From: Blattamonas nauphoetae
Taxonomy: Eukaryota > Preaxostyla > Oxymonadida
NCBI GenBank assembly: GCA_033064195.1
Contig: JARBJD010000489.1
Span: 1-41,471 of the forward strand
Length of the DNA: 41,471 nucleotides
Direction of reading: 5' to 3'
Shown: positions 27,426 through 39,500 of the stretch, piece after piece
Numbering within the stretch: position 1 is the first letter of the stretch
How the letters are laid out: each line of letters begins with the position of its first letter
The notes under the pieces: model-generated
The model's database searches: none
What the model saw: the letters and a program-made list of their open reading frames with translations, nothing else
What the model was told of the DNA's origin: nothing
Translations under genes and position numbers: made by a program

Positions 27426-29902
27426 ATGAACACAAAAGTTGAAGACAAAAAAGTCAATGACATTTGTGCCATTAATCCTGGATTGATCGACGATCATTTC
27501 GAAGCATTGTTCAACGGCACTCCAGTCGAAATACAATCTTTGTATGATCGTTTGAGAGCTCATGAAGTACCAATATATGACTACAAGAAATATAGCGAAG
27601 GTGCTTCAACCGATAATGCTGGAAACAGAAAGACAGGAACAGCGATAAATATTGCACATGTGACCAATCTAGCAGTCGTGGACATTGACGTCTTGAATAA
27701 GGATGCTAATGAAGAAACCAAAACCAAAATCAGACAATCAGTGATTGATGTACTACCTAAAAATGTCGGATTAGTCGTGACTGGTTCTGGTGGCCTTCAC
27801 ATCTACTGCGATATTGACGGATACAAACTGGAAAAGAATTCAATGGTGAAGGTAAAGAAAACTGAGCAATACGATGTGGATTTGTTCGCTTGTGTAGACT
27901 CCAATCTGCGCTGGATTGTGCAACCAAAATCAAGAGTGCAAAGGAAAGTCGAAGGCAAGAATAAAATCCATACATATTCAACATTGAATGATTTTAATCA
28001 GCTCTTCAAACTGGCATCATTGTCCGATGTACTGTCCAATCTGTGCATTGCATTGAAGCCAATTCCATCAGATAAGAAGCCATCAGTCAAGCCTCCAAAG
28101 ACAGAGGGTCCAAAAGTTCCTACATTCGACAGTGATTCAATTCAACAGTATTCTTTGAAGCAAGCAGAGGTAATCAGAAAAGGATTGACAGGACTGACAA
28201 TCCACAATGATTCTGGCTCTCGTTCACTCGAGGATGAAGTCTCGTTGTTGCCATTGTTTGCTGGACTCAATTCATTGCGACAAATTGATGGATTCACTGA
28301 CGAGATGCTGGACCAAACGTACCAAGACGTCTATGCTCACAATACATTAACAGAGAATACAAAAATGAATTGGGATGCTCAAAGAATCAGATACGCATCA
28401 AATATTTCGCATCCAGGAGTACTCGTCAAAATCATTCGAATCCACAACGAGAAATACTACAATAATGAACTCGTTATTCCTCTCACAGACTACGATGTCT
28501 CAGATGTATTTGACAGCATTGATGAATCCGAGGAGGACCAATGCCTTGAACAAAGCAATGATGAGCCATACAAAGACAAAATTGATCTTCTGTCTCCATT
28601 TGACTTCTCTACGATCAGAAAAAAGGCCACGAATAAAGAATACAATTCAGAAAAGGAAGTTCTGAGAGATCTGCTGAAAGTTCTTCGCTGTATTGAAGTA
28701 TCGTTGCTTTGCATTGTGAAAGAATACAGTTCGCTTGATCTCTGCTACTGCGTCAATGTTCAGAAAGAAAGCAATGTCCTAAGATTGTTGAAATCAATAA
28801 AAGTGACCATACCAAACGAGGATCCAAAGAAAGTGAAAGTATTCAATTGCCAAAGCTTATTCGAGGACAATCGCAATCGTTTTATGGTCAATGGCATTCG
28901 ATTCATCAGTGACAATCCAGAAATGTTCTCACTATTTCAAGGATACAAATACCCATTCGTTGATGAAGTAAACAATGAGCTTGTTCAACCATTCTTGGAT
29001 TTCACCAAAGAGATAATTTCCGACAACAGTGACGAATTGTACAACTTCATCTTGAATTGGATTTCTTTTGTCATTCAGAATCCAGGTCAGAAGACAGCGT
29101 CTGTCATAATCTTGAAGGGGATGCAAGGAATTGGCAAGAATGTTTGGACCAATGTGCTCTGTGAACTAATGCGTGGATACTCTGCTCCAAACGTCACAGA
29201 TATTCAGGAACTCTGTGGTACATTCAACACAGTGATTGAAGGAAAGATGCTGATTGTCTGCAATGAACTGAAGAATGCTGGTGAAGAAAGAATGTCCAAT
29301 TTTGATGCTCTCAAATCCATAATATCAGATACAAGTTTCAGAGCAAACGAGAAAGGAATTGCTCGTCGTGATGCCGAGAATGTAGCCAACCTAATCTTCT
29401 GTACAAACAATGCATATCCAGTAAAGATTGAAGTCGACGATAGACGTTACTGCGTCTGCAAAGTGTCCAATAAACGTAAGGATGATGCCAACTATTTCCT
29501 AAACCTCATTCGCTCATTCTCTCCTGAATTCTACTCACATTTGTTGACCTACTTCAGACAAAGGGACATTTCAAATTCAATCCAAGGCAAGTACCAAACA
29601 CTGATGCAAGATGTCTACTCCAAGAAGTATCTAGATCAGCAATTGGAGACTTTTGCCTGGAACACATTGACGAATTGGAGAAAGGAATGCCTCGCTCCTA
29701 TGCGGCTGAACTGATGCCTGAATACTACAAAAAGCTCAAGACATTTCAGATGGACTTACATGAGCATTGTACAGTTAAACAGAAAAGAATTAATGGAAAG
29801 CAAACGTTCTGTTACTTTATCGATCCTAAATATGCTGCACTATTGAGACAAGCAGCAATTCATGCAGACGTTGACGAAGAAAACACTGACGATGAGATCT
29901 AA
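27426..29902 (+). CDS. AEP primase-SF3 helicase (D5-like), right-arm copy
   Basis: A long open frame of about 760 codons is followed by a short trailing frame over the C-terminal stretch, so the copy is largely whole. The N-terminal archaeo-eukaryotic primase/PrimPol part shows VVDIDV (D86, D88), GGLHIYC (H125) and YDVDLF (D150, D152). The C-terminal superfamily 3 helicase shows Walker A GMQGIGK (565-571), Walker B MLIVCNE (608-614), an FCTNN sensor region and a DDRRY arginine-finger-like stretch. Such fusions are known in virophages, Polinton-like viruses and large DNA viruses; typical Polintons lack them. The gene points outward from the arm, toward the GTCCAC array. Its acidic C-terminus (DVDEENTDDEI) differs from the left copy. 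Confidence 0.8.
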
Positions 29903-31655
29903 GGATCAGATATATTTTTGAAAGCAGACTGGTGTCATTGGGTCAATATCCCAAAGTCCACGGAGCAGAGGCATGGTGAAATGGAGTGACATTGTTGGAA
30001 AAGAATATATTGACAGATCAATTGGCATAAGGAATTGATGAGTCTTCACTAGTGCGATTGGTGTCAACGTGTCAATGGAAAAATCGGGTATTTTATTTTA
30101 TTTATTTTTTAGGAGGTCCACAGGTCCACAAGTCCACATGTCCACATTGCACACTGAATACGTCACATTAATGGCTTTTTACAATCAAAACAATATATCT
30201 TTTATTTTTATATTTGTCAACTGTCATTATATATTATGAAGAAAATTGTGGTATCAAAAGGTAAAAGTCCACATCATATATGTTTCTTTGTAAGCTGTCA
30301 GATCATGTCGGAGTATCAATATTGCACACATTTGTTAATCTGTCAATCGAAAATACCAACAAGTCCAAAAGTCCACAGAGCAGAGGCACGCTCAAATGCA
30401 CATCAATTGTTGGAAAAGAATATATTGACAGATCAATTGGCATAAGGAATTGATGAGTCTTCACTAATGCTATTGGTGTCAACGTGTCAATGGAAAAATC
30501 GGGACTTTTATTTTGTTTATAAATCCACAGGTCCACAGGTCCACAAGTCCACAAGTCCACATTGTACATTGAACGCATCACATTAATGGCTTTTTACATT
30601 CAAATCAATATCTTTTATTTTTATATTTGTCAACTGTCATTATACAATATGAAGAAAATTGTGGCATCAAAAGTAAAAAGTCCACATAATTAAAAATGAG
30701 AAATGTAATATTCCAGCTGTGAGCAATGATCAAAAATGACCTCATACAATCAAACCAATATCTTCTTTATTATCTTTGTCAACAGTCAATCTAAAATATG
30801 AAGAAAATTGTGGAATCAAAAGTAAAAGTCCACAAACACAAAACTGATTTATGTAATATGCCAGCTTTGAGCCCAAAAGTTCTTTCAAAATATCCATCTA
30901 AATTCTAACTAGTCAGTGGACATGTGGACCTGTGAATATTTTTGGTTGGCAGTTGAAAAGAGACACATAGAGTATAATGATTTGTTCGTATATACCCATG
31001 TCTGTGGCCATGTGGACTTGTGGACCTGTGGACCTCCTAAAAATAAATAAAATAAAATACCCGATTTTTCCATTGACACGTTGACACCAATAGCATTAGG
31101 AAACAACCCCAAATGATCGTGCCAATTGATCTGTCAATATATTCTTTTCCAACAATAGCCTACTATTCTCCCATGCCCCTACCAATGTGGACATGTGGAC
31201 CTGTGGATATTTTTATTGCCAGTTGAAAAGAGACACATAGAGTATAGTGATTTGATTGTATATAGACATTTCTGTGGACATGTGGACTTGTGGACCTGTG
31301 GACCTCCTAAAAATAAATAAAATAAAATACCCGATTTTTCCATTGACACGTTGACACCAATCGCACTAGTGAAGACTCATCAATTCCTTATGCCAATTGA
31401 TCTGTCAATATATTCTTTTCCAACAATGTCACTCCATTTCACCATGCCTCTGCTCTGTGGACTTTTCACCAGTGAGCATTTTTTCACAGTTGACAAAGAT
31501 AAAAATAAAAATATTGATTTATTGTATTTAACCATTTTGTACAAAGTGGACATGTGGACTTGTGGACCTGTGGACCTCCCAAAAATAAACAAAATAAAAG
31601 TCCCGATTTTTCCATTGACACGTTGACACCAATAACACTTATGAACAACCACCAA
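29903..31655. repeat. GTCCAC iteron-like array, right
   Basis: Two direct copies of a unit of about 415 bp start near 29958 and 30373. Each contains GGTGTCAACGTGTCAATGG, an AAATCGGG plus T-rich block, and tandem words GTCCACAGGT, GTCCACAAGT and GTCCACATGT. Three inverted partial copies follow near 31000-31110, 31265-31460 and 31545-31650. The GTCCAC core is shared with the left array but the accompanying blocks differ. No gene is visible. Short open frames here reflect the repeats. Confidence 0.7.
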
Positions 31656-32222
31656 TTCCTCACACCAATTCCACTGTCAATGCTGTCCATTCAACAAATC
31701 CTGTTCACCTATTCCACCCCAATCCCTTTTCCAAAACACAAATCTCGATATGTAATACGCACATCAGCTCCTGAGTCATCAATGTCCACACAATCATGTC
31801 TCCTCAACAATGCCCACTCAACAATGTCAAATCAACACTGTCCACACAATCATGTCTCCTCAATCATGTCTCTTCACCAACCCACATTTCCACTCATGAC
31901 ACGTATTTCAACATCAATGTCTCCTCATCAATACCCCACTCAACCATGCCACCTCATCAATGCCACTCAACCATGTCCACACAATCATGCCCCCCTCATC
32001 AATATCACTCAACAATGCCACTCATCAATATCCCAACATCAATGCCCCCTCATCAATGCCTCCTTCACCCCTCCCAATCTCTTCACTATGCCCAATCATC
32101 CTTGTCTCTTCACCTCTTTCCCCCAAACCTATCTTTTCACCTATGCCCAATCACCCTTGTCTATGCCACCTATTTCCCTACACTTATTCTTATCAACTAC
32201 TCAACCACCACCCTATATCTCT
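31656..32222. repeat. Terminal minisatellite, right
   Basis: Degenerate repeats such as CCACTCAACAATG and CCTCATCAATG run up to the element edge at ATATCTCT (32222). They are homologous in inverted order to 1032-1520, with the last ~60 bases nearly identical. The histidine/asparagine/serine-rich frame across it is a by-product of the repeats. Confidence 0.65.
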
Positions 32223-33397
32223 AAGATCAGTCATCTTCTCGTCATGGGAGACGATTGGATCAGTGATATCATCTCTATTCATCAAGTTTTTCTTCAAGGA
32301 GATTGGATTGAACACTTATAAGCAAAGAGAAACACAAAGAAATGATAGCGAGACATGAGCGAAAATTGTTCTGGACCCAGACACAAAAAAGTGCACAATG
32401 GAAACTCAAAAAAGGAATTTTCACCATTTCACCTCTTTTTGCGAGAATAAGTTGTTTTCAAGAAAATATAGGTGAAATAGATGATATATCGGTGAAATGG
32501 GGGATATGATCAATTTGGGTGTGATCAATGTGATCACACTATTGTCCCTGATTATTTGAGTGTGAATGATCAACGGAATGACGAAAAACTCTCTCTTTTA
32601 GTGTAATCAGACAGTACGACATGATGATGATATTTCACTTTTATTTGACAAATTCTCAGTGTATTCTCTTCGGTGGAGGTTCTGATCTGGACTATTTTTC
32701 AACAGATTCGAAAAAAAGCAAACCATCCAAATCGTCCACAAGCAAAGGACGATTTTTCTATCGCTTCTTCGGTAACAAAATATGTTGAATGAGGATACGA
32801 TTTTTGAGGAATGAAGCTTTTTAAACAATGAAAAAAGAGGATCAATCGGACACATTCTGCTTGTTCATTACTAATCTCGTCATACTGAGAGAGGAATAGT
32901 GAAGAATGAAAGACAGAGCTCCGAAATGAGTACAGTCGAGAAGAGTGAAAACTGGAAACAGATGACTGTTTGAGTTGTGATGACGAATGTTCAGAGAATG
33001 GTGAGATACCTCCATGGACCACCATTTTCCGGTTACGTTCTCCCAATGATGAGGACAGAAAACGTCATGATCATCCACAGCTCAGAAAGTTCACTCGTGC
33101 CTTCCACTCAATTGTTTCATCCAATTTATGAAATAATTCTTGAAGCTGTTCACCAAACCTAAAATCCGTTGATCAGCCCACATTCAGTTAATTTCTACAC
33201 TCCAATCACTTTATCTCAATCAAGTCTTCTTTTGATGACTTTTGTTGTGTTACAAGGAGAATAACCTTCAGGCAAAACATTCGTGAAGTGAAAAGAAGAC
33301 ATTCGTTTCCGTCGACAAAACCAGTCTGATACGTCTGTTTTAGCATCTCACAGGACATTCCTGACTCGCAAAGCTGACCAAACGATCTCAGAACACT
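32223..33397. other. Right flank of the element, poorly defined
   Basis: The first ~100 bases read open on the plus strand (…HLLVMGDDWISDIISIHQVF…) until a stop near 32320 and could be a host gene end. From 33162 to 32607 the minus strand has several overlapping open frames of up to 115 codons that may be a decayed host gene. None has a recognisable domain. A small palindromic stretch with GTGATCA words lies near 32520-32540. Confidence 0.25.
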
Positions 33398-35580
33398 CTA
33401 CATCAAAAGATTCTCAACGTGAATAGCTCTGCTCTTGATTCCAGCATCGAGAAGGATGCTGTTCCATTCATACGCTTGCTCCCCAACCAAGAAGCAATCT
33501 GTTCTGCTTTTATCGTCCAACAATTGATTTAATAAGGGCTCGTCCAGCTTGGAGTCGAACATATGACGATAGGATCCTGGTGGGATGAGACGGCGAAGCG
33601 CCTTGTTCTGCTTCACTTCCCTCGTCGATCCCTCCTCCAAAAGATAATAAAAGCCGCAGGGGCGAATCCGGTGAATTCTGCAGGCCGGCAAAATGCTTTT
33701 GCTGCGACAAGAACCGAGATTTCACGGACGGTGAGTCAGAAAAGGTGGACAACTGGGCTTGCGATATTTGGTCGTCTTGCTGGGCCAAGGCTGGTATATG
33801 CGCTGATGGAACTTCAAATTCCGCTTCTGAATCTGCGAGTGGAGTGGACAGTGAGTTCTGGAGATGTGTTGGTTCGTGTTCCTTCTTCTGCGGTGTCGAG
33901 TCATCGTTACTTGCTCCAACAAAGCCCTTTTCACCGTATTCTGTTGTATGTCGCCTTGAGATGAGTGGGGTATCATCTGTGAGTATTTCTGTATTTGTGT
34001 GAGGGGTCGGATCGTCCAAGATTTCGGATATGGTCTGTCTCAAAACTTCAAGCGTGGAGAGTTCTCGTCCGTTGGAGATCCAGATAATGACACGAAGACG
34101 GACAGAAAGCTGTCCGAGGTGCTGAAGGCGTCGCATAGTCACGAGGAGCGAGGCGAGGTATCCAAGACTTGATCCACTGCATATAACGAGAGATTCTGGG
34201 ATAGATGGGATCTGAGATGATAATACAGTCTGATTGATCGATTGACGTTCATTTTCTTCCACCTTTGAACGATCTGTTCCATCGACTTTTGAGACACGTC
34301 CGCTGGCTCTTCCAGCGAGCTCCATCCGATTCCTCATCCGGCTCCGTTGCATGCGTGGAGATTCCTGCAACTTCGGGCCCCTAATTCGATGCGGACCACT
34401 TAAGAAAAACGTCGATCCCGGTTGAGTGTTGTATTCAATCGCTGATGTGAACGATCCCTTCCATTTTGCATAAAACGGAGATAAAGTCTCGGTCTGTTGG
34501 GGCTCCTTCAAATTGGAAATTCGGAATCGAGAAGAAGTACGCTGGCGGGAGAAAGAACGGCTTGTTCTTTCGCTTCATGCGGATGCTTACGAAACTCGGA
34601 GATGGGTCGCGATAGAAGAGGGCAGGAAGGTAATTGCGATGAGTCAGGACTACATGAAATATCGACGGGGAGATATCGTTTGATGAGAAGACAGTCCAGT
34701 CTCTGGACTGGATCAGACCCAGAAGTAGGAGAACAGTTCGTGACAAGAAAGCAACCAAGAAATAGAAAAGATTGAAGCAGTGAGCAGTAAGGCCGAAGTA
34801 TGGTGTGTACGAATTCTCGTAACTCCTCTGGGAGGCCTCGTTGATGTCGGTGAGTGTTTGCGAGATTGGGAGAGTCATGAAGAGAAGATAGCAAGGATAA
34901 AACAGAAGAGAGACTGGCCTCCACACGATCCGAGGGATTCGGAACCGTGAGGATGTTGGTGTGTGGCGGAAGGAGAGGATGATTGAGAAGACGATGAAGA
35001 GGATGAGGGTGATGCGATGGAGAGCTCCAACAAACGATTCAGAAAAATTGAAGAGATATTTGAAGAAAACGACGATTTCACCCAGAAAGGGCCGCGTGAA
35101 GAAGAGGACGATTAGATACGAGAAGAACATCAGAGCAAACATGACTCCCGACTGAAAAAAGGAAAAAAATAGGAAAAATTACAATATGGATATGAACCAC
35201 ATCAAATTACGAAAAACGACATGAATAACGATTCTGACAAACTCTACGTGCGATTTTCACTAACAATGTCAGTCCAAAAGCTGCTTCGAAGGGGCAAATT
35301 TCATTGAAGTCACCATAGTGAATGTAAGACACTGAGAGAGAGATGAAAAACAAGAGAAGAGAGACAGAACGGAAAATGGAGATAAAAATGGGTGACTGAA
35401 AATGACATACAGTGCAGTAGATGACTTGAAAAATCGAGAAGATTGGTAAGCATAATCGTCGTGAGGAGGGACAAACAGAGCGATGGCTAGAGCGATTGGA
35501 ACGAGAAAGCTGATGATGAGAAGTGTGCGACCGCAAGGATTGAAACATTTGTGTTCAGGGTACTTGGTTCTGCGGGACAT
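33398..35580 (-). CDS. Ferric reductase/NADPH oxidase-like membrane flavoprotein, multi-exon
   Basis: The start is likely MSRRTKYPEHKCFNPCGRTL at 35580, followed by a membrane segment. An intron at about 35152-35260 (GTGAAA…TTTTTCAG) joins the frame AFGLTLL to SGVMFALMFFSYLIVLFF. Several membrane helices lie between 35150 and 34600, with an ALHRITLIL helix and a GLTAHCFNLFYFL helix that may hold haem-binding histidines. Beta-rich FAD-domain-like sequence follows near 34600-34400 (FFLPPAYFFSIPNFQ, KWKGSFTSAI). Then come an NAD(P)-site-like VICSGSSLGYLASLL near 34180 and a C-terminal TDCFLVGEQAYEWNSILL…HVENL typical of ferredoxin reductase-like folds. A long serine-rich insert separates the last two. 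The frame changes near 34480 and near 33700 without an obvious intron, so indels or decay are possible. The function would be transmembrane electron transfer. Confidence 0.5.
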
Positions 35581-36502
35581 GGAGAGTAAAAGTTTGTGGA
35601 GGGGCGGATTGATGTAGATGAGTGTTTATCTCAGTTTGATGTGTCGATTTGGGATTAAGATCAGATACCCACACTGGAATCAATTCACTAGAATCATGTT
35701 TCTCAGGGATTCATCTGAGATATCGAGAACTCTGTCACAACTTATTCAGCTCTAACTAATGATCTGCATTAACTATTCCAAAATGGAGAGCGACGACGTG
35801 AAGAAAAGATTTCTTTATAATCAAGGGTATAGGAAATGATATCGAAGAAGGATCACTGTCCCGAGGGATCTCTGACTGTGAAAATGGATTGAAACAAGTT
35901 AACAGTCGCTACAGAAAAGATTATGAGGCTGAGCGAAGTCAGAATGGAATAGCCAAGGATAGAAAGGGCTTTCGTAAGATCGACGATAGGAGACTTTCAA
36001 AGAAATGAAAATACTCAGAAACACATACAGGAGAGAGAACGATACAGTTAATAGGAGGAGAGTGGTGAATGAGATCAACATGCTCTTTCGGACATTTGAT
36101 ATTTCGAGAGAACGTGCAATTCGCCAGTGGATGTTTTGTGGAAACGCGAGGTGCGGTGAACGCGGTGACGAAGAAGATAGAACCGGTGGATGATGTTGTG
36201 GGGAGATGTCGACTTGAGGCGGCGAGAGGGTTCGCTAACTGAGACTTGGGTCACACGAGGGTCCTGAGGACTTGATTGGAGTAGAGGAGAGGTCATGACA
36301 CCCAGATAGTGCGAACTTCAACATTCGTAGGTGAACAAAATCGTCGAGGAGAGATGGGGAACTTGATTACTCGAGATTCTAGAATTTCGAGAGATGAAAG
36401 GTATAAAAGAGCTTGCAGAACCGATGGAAGATCAAATAATTCATTCAGGGCTGCGTGCAAACTGGACCATCTCAGAAATGTTTTTATGCATCGATCCAGA
36501 AA
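35581..36502. other. Intergenic stretch, nothing firm
   Basis: This lies between the divergent reductase (minus) and kelch (plus) genes. Only short, mutually overlapping frames occur on both strands, with no domain. It probably contains both promoters. No repeat, RNA gene or motif recognised. Confidence 0.4.
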
Positions 36503-39500
36503 ATGATCCAAAAGTTCGTCGTTCTGTGGGTCTTTCATCTCCTTCAATGCGGAGACATCACAATTGGTCCCACTCCAGAACAGCCCACAACCGGAGCCCC
36601 ACCATACCCGCGACAGAAATCGATTTTCCACCGCCTCAACGAATCACATCATATCGTCTATGGCGGACTCGATCAAACTCGAAAGATAATGAACGATGTG
36701 TTCTTTATCAGCCTGAAAGACGACATAAAGTGGGTGCCCATGATTATTCATGGCAGACGCTTCCCGGAACCTCGAACCGACTGTGCGCACTGGATGATCG
36801 ATGAAAAACTGTACATATGGGGAGGTGCGAGTGCAACATCTCTACTCTCCGACCTTTGGGTACTTGATTTTGAGCAACAAGAATGGACCAAAATGACACA
36901 ATCATCAACGATTCCATCTCCCCGACAAGCACCAAGCATTGTGACGGATGGATCCACTATATATCTTTTTGGAGGAAGATCTAGAAGAGCTCTCCAGAAC
37001 GATCTCTGGAAACTCGTAATTAGTGGGAATACAGGAACCTGGATGCTGATCGAACAGAATCCCACTGGCACAGCCCCTCTCCTTTGAGTCGAGCGGAATG
37101 TATTTATCTGGCTCGACCATCTGTGTTTTCGGAGGATCATCAACCGACAATCCAAATGAGTTTGCTGTCTTCTCACATCCAACGTCAGGAACTACTTGGA
37201 CCAAGATGACTCTCCAATCCGCCAACTTTCTTTCAACCTCTTCGATATTATCAAATCTTAATTATCCACATACTAACAACTCTAATGACGCTATCAACAC
37301 TCAATATCCATCCCGAACAGATCCCATATCATTTTCTCCATCAGGCCAATATCCATTCAATTTTGACCCATTATTTTCCACACCAGAGCCAAACCAAATT
37401 ACCGCCCTTGCTCCTCGTGCCTTCACTGCCTGGACCTGCTTAACGCTGTCCGGTAAAGCGGTGTTTTTGGGTTTGGTGGTCATGCGCCAGGGAATCGTGA
37501 GAAGCCAATCGAAGAGATTCTTGCCTTGGATTTCATCGATCTTGGTTCACATTCTGTTTCTTATCAAGTCAGAACTTCATTTCGAGAGAATCGTGTCGCG
37601 ACATCGTCATCCAACAAAGATGATCTCGACCATTCCTCATCGTCCACTCAGCAAATCTCAACCCTTTATTCTTCCTTTTCGAACGCTGATTCATCCCCAT
37701 TGAATCGTTATTCGTGTGCTGTAGACTCGACTTACGACTCCAAGACTTTCTTTCTTTATGGAGGCGTCCGTGAAGATTCAACTAATGGGGAGCTTGTTAA
37801 AGTTGATATGAACACTAATCCACCCACATCAACTCTTTTAACCGATGCTATCTCCGACGTCCCGACTGCTCGTGTCAACCACCGATCTGTCGCCGCTTTT
37901 GGCAAAGTTTGGGTTTTGGAGGCCAAGACGAAAATGGGATGCTTTTGAATGATTTATATTCATATTCGCCAACAACAAAGACATGGCAACAGCATATTAA
38001 CACAGATACAGTCTTCCCAACTCCGCGAGAAGATTTCTCCTTCTGCGAACACGCTGGCAACCTGATCGTCTTCGGAGGCCGCGGAGTCGACTCTGACGGA
38101 GGAATCTCACCTCTCCACGACCTTTGGATGTACTCGATAGACAAGAACGAGTGGACGGAAGTTCACCCCATCGGAACCGACGCCCCGTTTGGTGTGAAGG
38201 GCAGCAGTCTTGATTCTGCACCAATGCCTCATCGTGTTTGGTGGACGGCTTGCTGACGAGTCTGTTTCCAACGAGATTTGGGAATACTCGATGGTCAAGA
38301 CACGATGGACGAAACTTGAATCAACTTTCAAAACAAATGTTCTCGAAACGTCATCAACCACATTCTCCACCGAACCAGTGCTCACAGCGCGTAGAAGATG
38401 CTATTATTTACACAAAATCGGTGATGATTGATGAAGAGAAGAGGGATCTCCTTTGATTTGTGGGGAGTTGGAGAAGCGTATCAAACAATCCTTGATGTTG
38501 ATCGTGTCATTCTCGCTTCGGAATCCGCAGCCGACCAACGATTCATTCTGACCACTCCTTCACATTTGAGGCAGATCAGTTCACAACAACCCCAATCGGG
38601 TATCGTGGATGCTCGGTCTTGGTGGAAGATGGGATTGTCTCGATGGGAGGCTTGGATGGAGATGACTTGCGTATTTTCTGGACATATTGGAAAGTGGGGA
38701 GGTTGACACTTGGGTCGTCCGATACACAGTTTGTCACAGAACCGGCGAGTGGAAGGATTTCGAGTGGGAGTGTGGCGTTGATTGGACGGGAAGTGTTCAT
38801 GTTTGGGGAGTGTGTCTGAAGGCACTTCTGCATCCAACTCTCGTTTCCACAATCGACTCTTCGTCTCAACACTCCAACCCACATTCCCATGCTCACCGGG
38901 AACATATCAATCATCCTCATCATCAACCTGCTCCCTCGCCCCTCGCGGCTCGTTCGTCTCGTCTTATGGCTCGTCTTCTCCGATACAATGCCATCCAGGC
39001 ACTGTCAGTGTGTTCTCTGGTGCTTCTCGTGGGTATCACTGCGTGTCCTGTCCAGCAGGAACATATGCTCCAACAGCAGGTGCGACAGAATGCCTTCCTT
39101 GCTCTGATCCGAACGGCTGGTGTCCAGTGGGAAGTCGCACAAACAATGCATCCATTCCAACCGAACCAGACGGAATGTCAGCTCGTGTGAAAGAATTCCA
39201 AACACTCGACAACATTCAAGACTGGCTCCTGATCGGCCCGTATTTGGGAGGGTTTGTGTTGGGCATCGTCGTCGCCAGCATCCTCCGCTGTTGTCCCTGC
39301 TTGAAGAAGTGGTTCTGGAAGCTGGATTTGCTTGATGGGTATCATCACACCCAGGTCAACCGTGTGACGAGAGTCAGCGAGAAGGTCCTGCGGAAGTCTG
39401 TGTTGGGAGCATGTGTGTTCATTGTGTTTATCTGTTTCACTGTTGGAACAATCACGACAGTGCTTTTGGAGTTCTTTTTGAACAACAAAACAGAAACGAT

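Larger units (their letters stand above)
1032..32222. mobile_element. Large Polinton/Maverick-like element with gene-bearing inverted repeats (fossil)
   Basis: The outer ends are inverted copies of each other, beginning AGAGATATAGGGTGGTGG at 1032 and ending with its complement at 32222. Inside lie hallmark Polinton genes: protein-primed B-family DNA polymerase, rve integrase, packaging ATPase and two capsid-like proteins. An AEP primase-SF3 helicase gene is present in both arms. Total length is 31.2 kb, or about 24.6 kb without two nested DNA transposons. That is long for a Polinton, which is usually 15-20 kb. I see no convincing target-site duplication at the outer edges. Several genes are whole, while others are broken; I count roughly five breaks plus the two insertions. 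The arms are about 97-98% identical over the start of the helicase gene by eye, so the element or its last arm homogenisation is fairly recent. The alternative is two overlapping elements sharing ends, which the matching outermost termini make less likely. Confidence 0.75.
22754..32222 (-). repeat. Right terminal inverted repeat arm
   Basis: This is the inverted counterpart of the left arm, about 5.7 kb once the 3.77 kb nested transposon at 23327-27092 is set aside. Its inner end is at AGAGAAGAGCCTT (22754). The innermost and helicase-coding parts are nearly identical to the left arm. The end of the helicase gene and the adjacent GTCCAC array have diverged strongly, but the last ~450 bases are recognisably homologous again. 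Confidence 0.75.

Noticed and set aside
29958-31655. CRISPR-like array of GTCCAC repeats
   Set aside because: The words are 10 bp, tandem without unique spacers, and occur in both orientations. The context is eukaryotic.
31554-32321. A 255-codon plus-strand open frame over the right terminus
   Set aside because: Same origin as above. It crosses a GTCCAC cluster, the minisatellite and the element boundary, so it is not one gene.
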